Shown in pieces: positions 1-8,895 of a stretch of 64,000 nt of DNA; the stretch's first letter is position 1, and each line of letters begins with the position of its first letter. The translations under genes were made by a program, and so were the position numbers. Source of the DNA: Paenibacillus_Z sp042653205 (GTDB taxonomy: Bacteria; Bacillota; Bacilli; Paenibacillales; Paenibacillaceae); assembly GCF_042653205.1 (NCBI RefSeq), contig NZ_JBHSHY010000004.1, positions 62,001-126,000 of the forward strand. The letters run 5' to 3'. The notes beneath the pieces are model-generated. The model saw nothing but the letters and a program-made list of their open reading frames with translations, was not told the DNA's origin and searched no databases.

Positions 1-2
1 AG

Positions 3-3000
3 TCTGATGGGACCTCACAATATATCCATCATGAGAAAATTGCGAAAAAGGCAAAAGAAATAGAAGGGAAATTCAAAGTATTACGTGTAGAATTTGATGG
101 AATTCAATTGCCACTTGGCGAAGTTTTATTTCGAGAAATGACTAATTACCTTCAAGAGATTAATGTGGACTATGAAATGCCGAATGTAGCTACCTTGGTA
201 AGTAATAAAGACGAAATGAAACGTATGATGGCTGCATTTCATGAGGTGTATCCAGACCACGGATTTTTGTTGGTAATAGACGAATTACTTGATTATTTGC
301 GTACACGCAAGGAGCAAGAACTCATTCTTGACTTAGGCTTTCTACGGGCAATGGGGGAAGTTGTACAGTCTACTCGATTTAGATTTATTACAGGCGTACA
401 GGAAATGCTGTTTGATAATCCCAAATTTCAATTCGTAGCAAATGAAATTCGAAGAGTCAAGGAGCGTACTGAGCAAGCGATCATAGTGCGTGAGGATATC
501 GAATTCGTCGTTTCCCAGCGGTTATTACGAAAGGATGACCGTCAAAAAGCCTTAATAAGAGAACACTTACAAAGATTTGCTCCACTTTTTGAGAATCTTG
601 GAGAACAAATCGAGAAGTACACTGCATTATTTCCTATTCACCCTGCATACTTAACGGCATTCGAGAATGTACGTGTTGTGGAGAAACGTGTAGCATTAAC
701 TACCATTAGCGATGAGATCGAGAAACTTCTTGATACCGAAGTTCCAGTAAATAGCCCGGGAGTAGTCTCTTACGATAATTATTGGCTCTATATCAAAGGG
801 GACCGTACTTTGCGTACGGATCGAGATGTACGTGAAGTATTGGAAAAGTCGGATGTCCTCATGGATCGGATTGAAAGTTCTTTCCCTAAAGCAAAGGCAA
901 GTTATAAACCAATTGCTAGACGTATCGTACAGGCTCTTTCCGTATTTAGACTTACAACGGATGATATTAAAGTAAAGATCGGCGTCACTTCAGCGGAATT
1001 AAGAGACCAATTATTTTTATATTTTGATTTTCCTGATTTAGATTCTGATTTTCTAAATGCAACTATTGATACAATCTTAAATGAGATCATGAAATCCGTC
1101 AGCTACCAGTTTATTTCCTTTAATCGAGATAACGGACAATATTACCTCGATTTGGAGAAAGTAACCGACGTTGACTCTTTGATTGAAGAAAAAGCCGGGA
1201 TGCTAGTTGGCAACCAATTGGACAGATATTACTTTGAAGTCCTCGAGAAGTTAACCGACGATGGATCCCCAAGTATAGTATCGGGTTATCGAATTTGGCA
1301 GCACGAATTAAACTGGTACTCAAAGAAAGTAACTCGACCGGGGTATCTATTTTTCGGGGCGCCAAATGAACGTTCCACTGCACAACCGGAGCGGGACTTC
1401 TACATTTATATGCTTCAACCGTATGATCCGCCTAAATTCAAAGATGAAGCCAAACCGGATGAAGTGTTCTTCAAACTGGACACAAAGGATGAGTCATTCC
1501 ATACTGCGCTTCGTCTTTACGCAGGCGCTAGGGAAATGTCCATAACTGCATCAAGCGCGACCAAGAAGCTGTATGACGATAAGGCCGCGGAGTTCTTAAG
1601 GAAATTAATGAAGTGGCTTGTTGAGAATATGCCATCTGCATATAAAATGACGTATAAGGGCGTAACTAAGAAACTTGCTGAATGGAGCCTATCTGCTCCA
1701 GCGCAAGCGACAGTGCGAGAAATCATCGATGCAGCGGCAGATGATTGTTTAACCACATGGTTTGAGGAGAAGTATTCTGATTATCCTACATTCAGGCTTA
1801 GTAGCATCAGTATCACTCGTGAAGCCATGTTGAAAACATATATACCGGAGACATTAGCGAATATCTCTAACCCCAAAACGAAGACGGCAAGAACCATACT
1901 TGAAGGACTAGTGTTATTGGATGGGGAAAAAATAAATGTACAGAAATCCGGATATACCAAATGGGTTTTGAGCTTGTTAAATAGTAAAGGCAATGGACAG
2001 GTTCTGAATGCCCCTGAACTTCTTGAAGTCCTCCAATCTCAAGGGGATTGGGAAGTCAAGAAAACGATAGAATTCCAATTAGAACCAGAGCTCTTAAGTG
2101 TAATATTAGCTACTCTAGTCTACACTGGTGATATTGTAATCACAATTAATGGGGAAACCTATGATTCCATGAAGTTTAACCAGTTAATCGCTTTGAAGGC
2201 AGAAGGGATTGCCGAATTTAGTCATATAAAAAAACCAAGTGATTTGCCACTAGCAGAGTTGCGAGCATTATTTGATTTATTTAGTATTAGTCATGGACTA
2301 CTTCAACCAGATTCCCAGACCAATGGAGTTCAAACGCTTCAAACTAAAGTACAGCAACAACTAACTCAGCTGGTTAAAATGCAACACGAGCTTAAAGATA
2401 AAATTCCTACATGGGAATTGCCACTTCTATCGGACGAGGAACTGCAGGATTACCAAGGCAGACTTCAAAGTCTGAATCAATTCCTGCAGAGTCTTCAAGT
2501 GTTCGATACACCGGCGAAACTTAAAAATTTCAAAAAGACAATTGAAGAAATTCAAAGCCAGCAAGAATCCATCATGTTAATGGATAAGCTTAATAAGTGG
2601 CGTGAGCTTGCCTCCCAAATCACAAAAAAAGCGAACTATATCGTAAGTGCTAGGAATCATGTCTCGATTGCTGATGATTGGTATGTAAAAGTTGAAGGTG
2701 CATTGGAGGATCTATACCTTTCCTTAAAGGCTAACAGTGACTGCAGTGCTGAACTCCAAGTAATAGATCAATTAAAGGAACAATATATTGCTTTCTATTA
2801 CGCGCAACATGCAGCATCACGCTTAGGAGCAACAGAGGAGAATAAGCTCAACCAACTTAAACGTGACGGACGTATCGATACATTGCAGAAGATTTCTATG
2901 ATCCCAATTCTGCCTGCACAACAATTACAAGCATGGAAGACTAAGTCTGATGATTTGAAAATTTGCTGGAAATTGCAAAAAGGTGAATTGGAGCATTCTC

Positions 3001-3431
3001 CAGTTTGTCCGCATTGCCGTTATCGTCCAAAAGATGAAAAATTTGCACAGCAAGTAACTGTTCGGCAGTTGGAAACTGAATTAGAAGAATTAGTTGATTC
3101 TTGGACGAATACCTTGTTGACTAACCTGAATGATAGTGAGTTACGAGAGAATATTGAATTACTCACTGGCGAACAAAAACAATTAACAAAACAGTTTATG
3201 GACGATAAATCATTTGGGATACCGGTTGATTTGCGCTTGGTCCAGACAATAAAAGAAGTCCTAGAAGGAATTCAGAAAGTTGAATTGCCATTAAATCGGT
3301 TGTTGCAGATGGCTGGCGATGGTAGTCCATTGACTATTGAGGAGCTGCGCCTGCGGTTTGAACAATTAGTAAGGGAACAGGTTGGCTCACAATCGACTAA
3401 TCGAGTACGGATCATGTTAAAGAAGGAGTAA
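3..3431 (+). CDS. brxC: BrxC/PglY-like DUF6079 ATPase of a BREX type 3 system (5' truncated by window edge)
   Basis: The reading frame is open from base 3, so the gene begins upstream of the window and the first visible Met-like codon is not its start. The visible 1,140 or so residues include a Walker B-like LLVIDELLDYL near the left edge, so the P-loop probably lies outside the window. The remainder is a long helical protein with a late Cys pair (CPHCRYRPKDEK) near residue 970 of the visible part, perhaps a small zinc site. DUF6079 proteins take the BrxC/PglY place in BREX type 3, a phage-defence system in which an ATPase works with a methyltransferase, a PglZ protein and a helicase. The next gene starts 8 bases after the stop, so this is one operon. 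The assignment leans on the PglX, PglZ and helicase genes that follow. The brxF gene expected in front of it would lie off the window. Confidence 0.75.
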   Translation, partial: SDGTSQYIHHEKIAKKAKEIEGKFKVLRVEFDGIQLPLGEVLFREMTNYLQEINVDYEMPNVATLVSNKDEMKRMMAAFHEVYPDHGFLLVIDELLDYLRTRKEQELILDLGFLRAMGEVVQSTRFRFITGVQEMLFDNPKFQFVANEIRRVKERTEQAIIVREDIEFVVSQRLLRKDDRQKALIREHLQRFAPLFENLGEQIEKYTALFPIHPAYLTAFENVRVVEKRVALTTISDEIEKLLDTEVPVNSPGVVSYDNYWLYIKGDRTLRTDRDVREVLEKSDVLMDRIESSFPKAKASYKPIARRIVQALSVFRLTTDDIKVKIGVTSAELRDQLFLYFDFPDLDSDFLNATIDTILNEIMKSVSYQFISFNRDNGQYYLDLEKVTDVDSLIEEKAGMLVGNQLDRYYFEVLEKLTDDGSPSIVSGYRIWQHELNWYSKKVTRPGYLFFGAPNERSTAQPERDFYIYMLQPYDPPKFKDEAKPDEVFFKLDTKDESFHTALRLYAGAREMSITASSATKKLYDDKAAEFLRKLMKWLVENMPSAYKMTYKGVTKKLAEWSLSAPAQATVREIIDAAADDCLTTWFEEKYSDYPTFRLSSISITREAMLKTYIPETLANISNPKTKTARTILEGLVLLDGEKINVQKSGYTKWVLSLLNSKGNGQVLNAPELLEVLQSQGDWEVKKTIEFQLEPELLSVILATLVYTGDIVITINGETYDSMKFNQLIALKAEGIAEFSHIKKPSDLPLAELRALFDLFSISHGLLQPDSQTNGVQTLQTKVQQQLTQLVKMQHELKDKIPTWELPLLSDEELQDYQGRLQSLNQFLQSLQVFDTPAKLKNFKKTIEEIQSQQESIMLMDKLNKWRELASQITKKANYIVSARNHVSIADDWYVKVEGALEDLYLSLKANSDCSAELQVIDQLKEQYIAFYYAQHAASRLGATEENKLNQLKRDGRIDTLQKISMIPILPAQQLQAWKTKSDDLKICWKLQKGELEHSPVCPHCRYRPKDEKFAQQVTVRQLETELEELVDSWTNTLLTNLNDSELRENIELLTGEQKQLTKQFMDDKSFGIPVDLRLVQTIKEVLEGIQKVELPLNRLLQMAGDGSPLTIEELRLRFEQLVREQVGSQSTNRVRIMLKKE

Positions 3432-3439
3432 CTTAAGAT

Positions 3440-6247
3440 ATGAGTGATAACTTAAAGCAAGAAACCCTATTCGAGATGAAAAATGAAACCCAAACAGGTC
3501 CAGTAACCTGTTTGGGTTTGACATTTGAAAATGATGACGCGCGCCGCGCGTATTTTACCGAGGAGTTGCGTAAGAAGTTACCAGAACTTAAGGGGATTAA
3601 AGGATTTCCAAAAGGTGATGATGAGGATATTTTGACTCTTTCAGACCCGCCTTATTACACCGCTTGTCCTAATCCATGGGTCAATGATTTTATTTTGGGT
3701 TGGGAAAAATGTAAAGAAATGAATGATGCCTTTGATTTTCAACGAGAACCTTTCACTGCTGATGTTAGTGAAGGTAAGAGTCATCCTATATATAATGCCC
3801 ATAGTTATCATACGAAGGTCCCTCATAAAGCAATTATGCGTTATATTCTTCATTATACTAATCCTGGCGATGTTGTTTTCGATGGCTTTTGTGGTTCGGG
3901 TATGACAGGAGTCGCTGCTGAGATGTGCGGAAATCGTGAAGCGGTTAGGGAATTGGGGTATCAAGTCGATAACGAAGGATGGGTTCTCAAAGAAGAAATA
4001 AAAGAAGATGGAAAGGTAAGTTGGGTTCCTTTTTCTAAACTGGGGCCCCGTCGTGCAATATTAAATGATTTATCGTCAGCGGCAACATTTATTTCGTACA
4101 ACTATAACACCCCAGTTGATATTGCAGCTTTTGAGAAAGAAGCAATTAAACTATTATCTGAAGTGGAAAAAGAATTTGGCTGGATGTATGAAACGAAACA
4201 TATTGATGGGCAAGTTGGTAGAATTAACTATACCGTTTGGTCTGATGTTTTTGTCTGTCCTGAGTGTACATCTGAGATTGTGTTCCGTGATGTTGCCGTT
4301 GATTACGATTCTGGAAATGTAAAAGATGAATTTGCTTGTCCATTTTGTACAAGAACTTTAACAAAACGAAGTATGGAACGAGCATGGACGACAAGATATG
4401 ATAGTTTAATTGGCCAAAATGTTAGAGAAGCTAAACAGATACCTGTGCTTATCAACTATACGGTTGGTGGTAAGAAAGCTGAAAAAAAACCAGATGAGTT
4501 CGATCTTAAGTTAATAGAAAAAATAAACAATTGTGAGATTCCCTACTGGGTTCCGACCAATGAATTAAAAGACGGTCAAAATACTAGACAACCGAAAATA
4601 TCTCATGGAGTAACGCATATCCATCATTTTTATACAAAACGTAACTTAATGGCTTTAGGAGCTCTTTACAGTGCTGCTTTTAAATCTAAATCAAAACTTT
4701 GTGTTTTTTTTGTGCAATATGCTGCTTTAGGGTTCTCTAAATTATCGAGATATTCTCCCAACCATTTTTCCCAAGTAAATAGGTACTTAAGTGGAACATT
4801 ATATATTGGTTCACAGCAATCGGAAGTATCGGTAAGCTATATACTTTCAAACAAGTTTACACGACTATCTAATAATGAAGCAGTGCTATTTCCAAAAACA
4901 AGATCTTCAGTTATCGGATGTGGTGATTCGTCAATTATAGAAATTAAACCTAATTCTGTTGATTATATATTTGTTGATCCTCCGTTTGGAGCGAATCTTA
5001 ATTATTCTGAGCTTAACTCAATTTGGGAGAGCTGGCTCAAAGTTTCTACCGATGATGAACCGGAGGCAATTGAGAATAGCGTACAAGGAAAAAACCTAAA
5101 TGATTATCGACAACTTATGTTAGATTGCTTCAAGAAGGCATACTCAATATTGAAACCTGGTCGATGGATGACAGTTGAATTTTCAAATACTAAGGCTTCT
5201 GTATGGAATAGTATTCAAACAGCACTTGTGGAGTCAGGGTTCATTGTTGCAAACGTGTCTGCATTAGATAAGAAACAAGGGAGTTTTAAAGCAGTAACAA
5301 CTACCACGGCAGTGAAGCAGGATTTGGTAATATCGGCATACAAGCCATCTAATGAAATGAAATCCGAAATCATTAAGAATCAATACACGGAAGATTCCGC
5401 ATGGTCTTATGTAAGAAACCATCTTGAAAAACTACCTATTTACATTGGGCCGAGAGGTATTACTGAACTTATTGTCGAAAGGACTCCAAGAGTTTTGTTC
5501 GATAGAATGGTGTCATATTATGTGCAGAATGGTTTAAGCGTACCTTTGTCATCGGCAGAGTTTCAAACAGGTGTGGAACGTCGGTTTCCGATGAGAGATG
5601 GTATGGCTTTTCTTGAGAGGCAAGTAGTAGATTACGATAAAAAACGGATGAGCGGAAGAGGAGTTTCTCAACTAAGTCTATTTGTATCTGATGAAAATAG
5701 TGCTATTGAATGGCTTCGTCACCAGTTGCTTAAAAAACCACAAACACGTCAAGAGTTACATTCAAGTTTTATTAAAGAGATTCAGCATATTGCTAAGCAC
5801 GAAATGTTACCAGAGTTAGATACTCTTTTGGAGCAAAATTTCTTAAAGTACGAGGGAGAAAGTGAAGTTCCTAGCCAAATACACACGTATCTAAGTTCAG
5901 ACTATAAAGATCTACGCAATCTGTCTAAAAAGGACGATAAACTGGTTGAGAAAGCTCTAGATCGTTGGTATGTACCTGATCCAAATAAACAGGCAGATTT
6001 GGAGAAATTACGTGAAAAAACATTATTGAGAGAATTTAGTCAATATATTGAAGAGCTTTCTTCCAATAAGAAAAAACTAAAACAATTCCGCACCGAAGCT
6101 ATCCGAGCTGGATTCAAGAAAGCTTGGAGTGAAAAAGATTACCAAACAATCGTAACAATCGGGGAGCGCCTCCCTGAAAACGTACTTCAAGAAGATGACA
6201 AATTGCTAATGTATTACGATAACGCACAGATCAGACTCGGCCTGTAG
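3440..6247 (+). CDS. pglX: BREX type 3 adenine-specific DNA methyltransferase, PglX type
   Basis: This 935-residue protein has the parts of an N6-adenine methyltransferase. There is a DPPYY motif at residues 69-73, an AdoMet-binding loop DGFCGSGMTG near residue 147, and a second DPPF motif near residue 513 followed by NLNYSEL. Two CxxC pairs near residues 273 and 300 (CPEC, CPFC) form a probable zinc ribbon between them. This organisation is seen in the large DUF1156-like methylases of BREX loci, which mark host DNA and are also needed for defence. The ribosome binding site (GAAGGAG) overlaps the end of the previous gene. A perfect 14-bp inverted repeat lies 46 bases inside the gene (separate entry). 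Local base composition is AT-rich, like the rest of the operon. I am confident it is a methylase, less so about the exact BREX subtype label. Confidence 0.85.
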   Translation: MSDNLKQETLFEMKNETQTGPVTCLGLTFENDDARRAYFTEELRKKLPELKGIKGFPKGDDEDILTLSDPPYYTACPNPWVNDFILGWEKCKEMNDAFDFQREPFTADVSEGKSHPIYNAHSYHTKVPHKAIMRYILHYTNPGDVVFDGFCGSGMTGVAAEMCGNREAVRELGYQVDNEGWVLKEEIKEDGKVSWVPFSKLGPRRAILNDLSSAATFISYNYNTPVDIAAFEKEAIKLLSEVEKEFGWMYETKHIDGQVGRINYTVWSDVFVCPECTSEIVFRDVAVDYDSGNVKDEFACPFCTRTLTKRSMERAWTTRYDSLIGQNVREAKQIPVLINYTVGGKKAEKKPDEFDLKLIEKINNCEIPYWVPTNELKDGQNTRQPKISHGVTHIHHFYTKRNLMALGALYSAAFKSKSKLCVFFVQYAALGFSKLSRYSPNHFSQVNRYLSGTLYIGSQQSEVSVSYILSNKFTRLSNNEAVLFPKTRSSVIGCGDSSIIEIKPNSVDYIFVDPPFGANLNYSELNSIWESWLKVSTDDEPEAIENSVQGKNLNDYRQLMLDCFKKAYSILKPGRWMTVEFSNTKASVWNSIQTALVESGFIVANVSALDKKQGSFKAVTTTTAVKQDLVISAYKPSNEMKSEIIKNQYTEDSAWSYVRNHLEKLPIYIGPRGITELIVERTPRVLFDRMVSYYVQNGLSVPLSSAEFQTGVERRFPMRDGMAFLERQVVDYDKKRMSGRGVSQLSLFVSDENSAIEWLRHQLLKKPQTRQELHSSFIKEIQHIAKHEMLPELDTLLEQNFLKYEGESEVPSQIHTYLSSDYKDLRNLSKKDDKLVEKALDRWYVPDPNKQADLEKLREKTLLREFSQYIEELSSNKKKLKQFRTEAIRAGFKKAWSEKDYQTIVTIGERLPENVLQEDDKLLMYYDNAQIRLGL
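3486..3519 (+). repeat. Perfect 14-bp inverted repeat inside the 5' end of pglX
   Basis: The arms AAACCCAAACAGGT and ACCTGTTTGGGTTT are exact reverse complements around a 6-base loop. They lie in codons 16-27 of the methylase gene. The RNA hairpin would be strong and ends in a short T run, so it could act as an attenuator or slow early elongation. Function is inferred. The repeat itself is plain in the sequence. Confidence 0.85.
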
Positions 6248-6266
6248 TTAAGGAAGTGTAGACGAT

Positions 6267-8165
6267 TTGAATAAAAATTGGCGTCAAAAGGTGCTTGAAC
6301 ATTTTCAAGCACCTTTCTACCATATTACGTTAGTGACAGACCCAGATTCCCTGTTGCAAGATGAAGTCATTATCAGCCAGTTGTATAAGTTAGGGATAGA
6401 CGTTGTAGAATTTAAAGATCGGGCCGTATTCAGGTATTGGTATGAAAGCCAGTATAGACCGAATCCATTTAATAGTTATCTGCTAATACATCCGAAGTCA
6501 GATGATATCAGTGATATCCCCTACGATATATGGGCTCAGGGCAAACATATTTCAATTTGTAAAAGTGAATTGTTCCCAATGCTATCCGCACCTATCGTGC
6601 AAGAACTCGATTTTAGAACACTAGATACTTTATCGTTGATGGATGATATACCAGTCAAGAGATCAGACAATGATACTATAGACTTCTTATTGAAGCGAAT
6701 TTACAAATTACCATACGACACTATTGATTCCGCAGCTGAATATATTTTACTTTGTATAAGCCGACATCAACTTCCTTTTACAATGCCTGAAACGATAGAA
6801 AACTATCTGAGAGATGCATTAAATCATACAAACAGTAATCCACGATTGATTATATCTGAGTTAATTCAATCTTCTGATGCTTTGTACTCCTTCTTACAGC
6901 AGGAATGGTGCAATTTCTTGGAGAATGATACTCCTGAGTATCATCCATTTTGGGATACCAAATTACAAGATACACTTGCTGGTTTATTTCGTATAGGCAA
7001 ATTAATACCTATTTCCTTTAATAAAGATTCATTACCTGATTCATTATTATTTGGAGTAAAACAACTGAATGAAGAACAGTCACAAATCGTTTTAATAAAC
7101 GAGCATATCGGTCAGATCGAAAAAATGTTAGAACTTGAGATTGACCGCCGCGGCTGGGTCAACCTTATCGGTTTATTCAGTACTGCGAAATCAATCATGT
7201 TAACTCTAGATACTTCATCAGAAATTAGTAAGAAAATAAAGTCCCTTGAGCAACTTATAGAAGAGCAATTTGCTCTCTGGCTAAATAATCATTATGGGGC
7301 GTTGGCTTCGTTATCAGATCAGCATACACCAGTTATGCTCCATAAAGTGGCTGAGCATATGCACCTGCAAGGAAATCCTAAAAAGGCTATAATTGTAATG
7401 GACGGATTAAGTTTTGTACAGTGGAGTCAATTGCGTTCAAACTTACAGTCTTCTTTCGATTTTATAGAAAACGGTACATTTGCTTGGATCCCTACGTTAA
7501 CCTCTGTATCTAGACAAGCCATTTTCTCGGGGGAAATACCGAAAACTTATTACTCAACCATTCATACAACAGCTAATGAGGAAAAAGAGTGGAGAGCATG
7601 TTGGGCTAAATATGGTATTGCGCCAATACATGTCACGTATGAAAAATCATTAGGCCAAGGGGAATATAATAAATCGGAAATTAAGGCGTTATCTAAATCG
7701 AGCATTAAAGTGGCGGGACTTGTAGTCGACATTATCGATAAGTTGACACATCACACGATTCAAGGTCATAGGGGAATGCAAGGGCAAATTTCTATTTGGT
7801 TAAAAACCGGTTATTTGCAATCATTACTTCACGATTTATTGGATGCTGGATTTGATGTATATATAACTTCTGATCATGGCAACAAAGAAAGCATAGGTAT
7901 CGGAGCCATTCGCGAAGGCGTATTAGCGGATACCCGTGGTGAGCGAGTTCGAGTTTATAATTCTGAGGAGTTGCGGGATCGGGCTGTACAGAAATACTCG
8001 TCGCAAAAATGGGATTCTATCGGCCTCCCGGATGAATTCTTCGTATTGATAGCTAAAAGTGGCGAGGCTTTTGTTAAAGAAGGCGAAGTTGTAGTGAGCC
8101 ATGGCGGGACCAGCATTGAAGAGGTTATCGTTCCTTTCGTGCGAGTCAAGAAAAGAAGAGAATGA
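6267..8165 (+). CDS. pglZ: BREX type 3 PglZ-domain phosphatase-like protein
   Basis: This 632-residue protein carries PglZ hallmarks in its C-terminal half. There is an alkaline-phosphatase-like metal site beginning AIIVMDGLSFVQW near residue 375, then ITSDHGNKES near residue 533, and a C-terminal SHGGTSIEEVIVPFV. PglZ is a core BREX protein whose phosphatase or nuclease-like chemistry is still debated. The TTG start at 6267 is preceded by GGAAGTG and leaves 19 bases after pglX. The N-terminal 370 residues show no motif I recognise. A perfect 13-bp inverted repeat lies 20 bases inside the gene (separate entry). Together with pglX and the DUF6079 ATPase this fixes the locus as BREX, most like type 3. 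Confidence 0.88.
   Translation: MNKNWRQKVLEHFQAPFYHITLVTDPDSLLQDEVIISQLYKLGIDVVEFKDRAVFRYWYESQYRPNPFNSYLLIHPKSDDISDIPYDIWAQGKHISICKSELFPMLSAPIVQELDFRTLDTLSLMDDIPVKRSDNDTIDFLLKRIYKLPYDTIDSAAEYILLCISRHQLPFTMPETIENYLRDALNHTNSNPRLIISELIQSSDALYSFLQQEWCNFLENDTPEYHPFWDTKLQDTLAGLFRIGKLIPISFNKDSLPDSLLFGVKQLNEEQSQIVLINEHIGQIEKMLELEIDRRGWVNLIGLFSTAKSIMLTLDTSSEISKKIKSLEQLIEEQFALWLNNHYGALASLSDQHTPVMLHKVAEHMHLQGNPKKAIIVMDGLSFVQWSQLRSNLQSSFDFIENGTFAWIPTLTSVSRQAIFSGEIPKTYYSTIHTTANEEKEWRACWAKYGIAPIHVTYEKSLGQGEYNKSEIKALSKSSIKVAGLVVDIIDKLTHHTIQGHRGMQGQISIWLKTGYLQSLLHDLLDAGFDVYITSDHGNKESIGIGAIREGVLADTRGERVRVYNSEELRDRAVQKYSSQKWDSIGLPDEFFVLIAKSGEAFVKEGEVVVSHGGTSIEEVIVPFVRVKKRRE
6287..6316 (+). repeat. Perfect 13-bp inverted repeat inside the 5' end of pglZ
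   Basis: Arms AAAGGTGCTTGAA and TTCAAGCACCTTT are exact reverse complements with a 4-base loop (CATT). The hairpin covers codons 7-17 of pglZ, close enough to the TTG start to affect ribosome entry. It differs in sequence from the pglX repeat but sits at a comparable place. Role unknown. Confidence 0.85.
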
Positions 8166-8175
8166 AGGTGTCAGA

Positions 8176-8883
8176 TTGAAAAAGGCGGTTGGCTTTGATC
8201 AAAAACTGCAATTGCATCAGTTGGACCACATCGCACGTGAATTATCAAGAGTGGAAAATCGACAACAGCTATATGATCTAGTGGATCAAAATTTGATGGC
8301 AGATATTGCTGGTGCTAAGGCAAGACTTAATGCTAGAACGATTCTGTTTAAAATTTGGCTGTTAGTCGACAACGAGAATATGGAAATTCGGGATCGTGGC
8401 TTACAATTGTGTACGAACGCTTCGAGAGAAGAAAGATTGCTCCTGCACTGGGGCATGATGCTTCTTGCATATCCATTCTTCAGGGATGTTGCTGATCAAG
8501 TGGGGCGTCTCTTTCAGCTTCATGGGGAATTCTCGAGTATGCAGTTGAGCAGGAAAATTTTTGCGCTTTATGGTGAACGTAGGCGAGTCAGTGTATCAAC
8601 GGGAGCCGTACTTGGAACTTTTAAACACTTAGAAGTAATCAGTGAGCAAAAAAAACAATATGTGAATGCTGGAAAGATACCCATTCGCCAGTTAGAATAT
8701 AAACTTTGGCTTATTGAGGTCATGCTGAAAGCCGCTGAGAAATCAGCCATAGAATTAAAGCAAATTGCTACGGAACCTTGTTTGTTCCCATTCAGTTTAA
8801 ACTTAGCGGAAAGCGAATTGAGAAATAGTCGGTTACAAGTAACGCGGCAGGGTATAGACATGGTGATGGTAGGATTGAGGTAA
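8176..8883 (+). CDS. BrxA-like small protein of the BREX operon (tentative)
   Basis: The frame is open from 8101, but the likely start is the TTG at 8176, preceded by GAAGGTG at 8164-8170. This gives 235 residues and a 10-base gap after pglZ. The protein is mostly helical, with no P-loop, which argues against BrxF. Its middle (residues about 115-155) looks like a winged helix, and it ends in a short strand-rich stretch. BREX operons carry BrxA, a DNA-binding protein of about 200 residues with a winged helix, and position and size fit that role. I do not see a diagnostic motif, so the name is by context. A dedicated unknown BREX accessory is the main alternative. Confidence 0.5.
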   Translation: MKKAVGFDQKLQLHQLDHIARELSRVENRQQLYDLVDQNLMADIAGAKARLNARTILFKIWLLVDNENMEIRDRGLQLCTNASREERLLLHWGMMLLAYPFFRDVADQVGRLFQLHGEFSSMQLSRKIFALYGERRRVSVSTGAVLGTFKHLEVISEQKKQYVNAGKIPIRQLEYKLWLIEVMLKAAEKSAIELKQIATEPCLFPFSLNLAESELRNSRLQVTRQGIDMVMVGLR

Positions 8884-8895
8884 GGCGGTGGGATC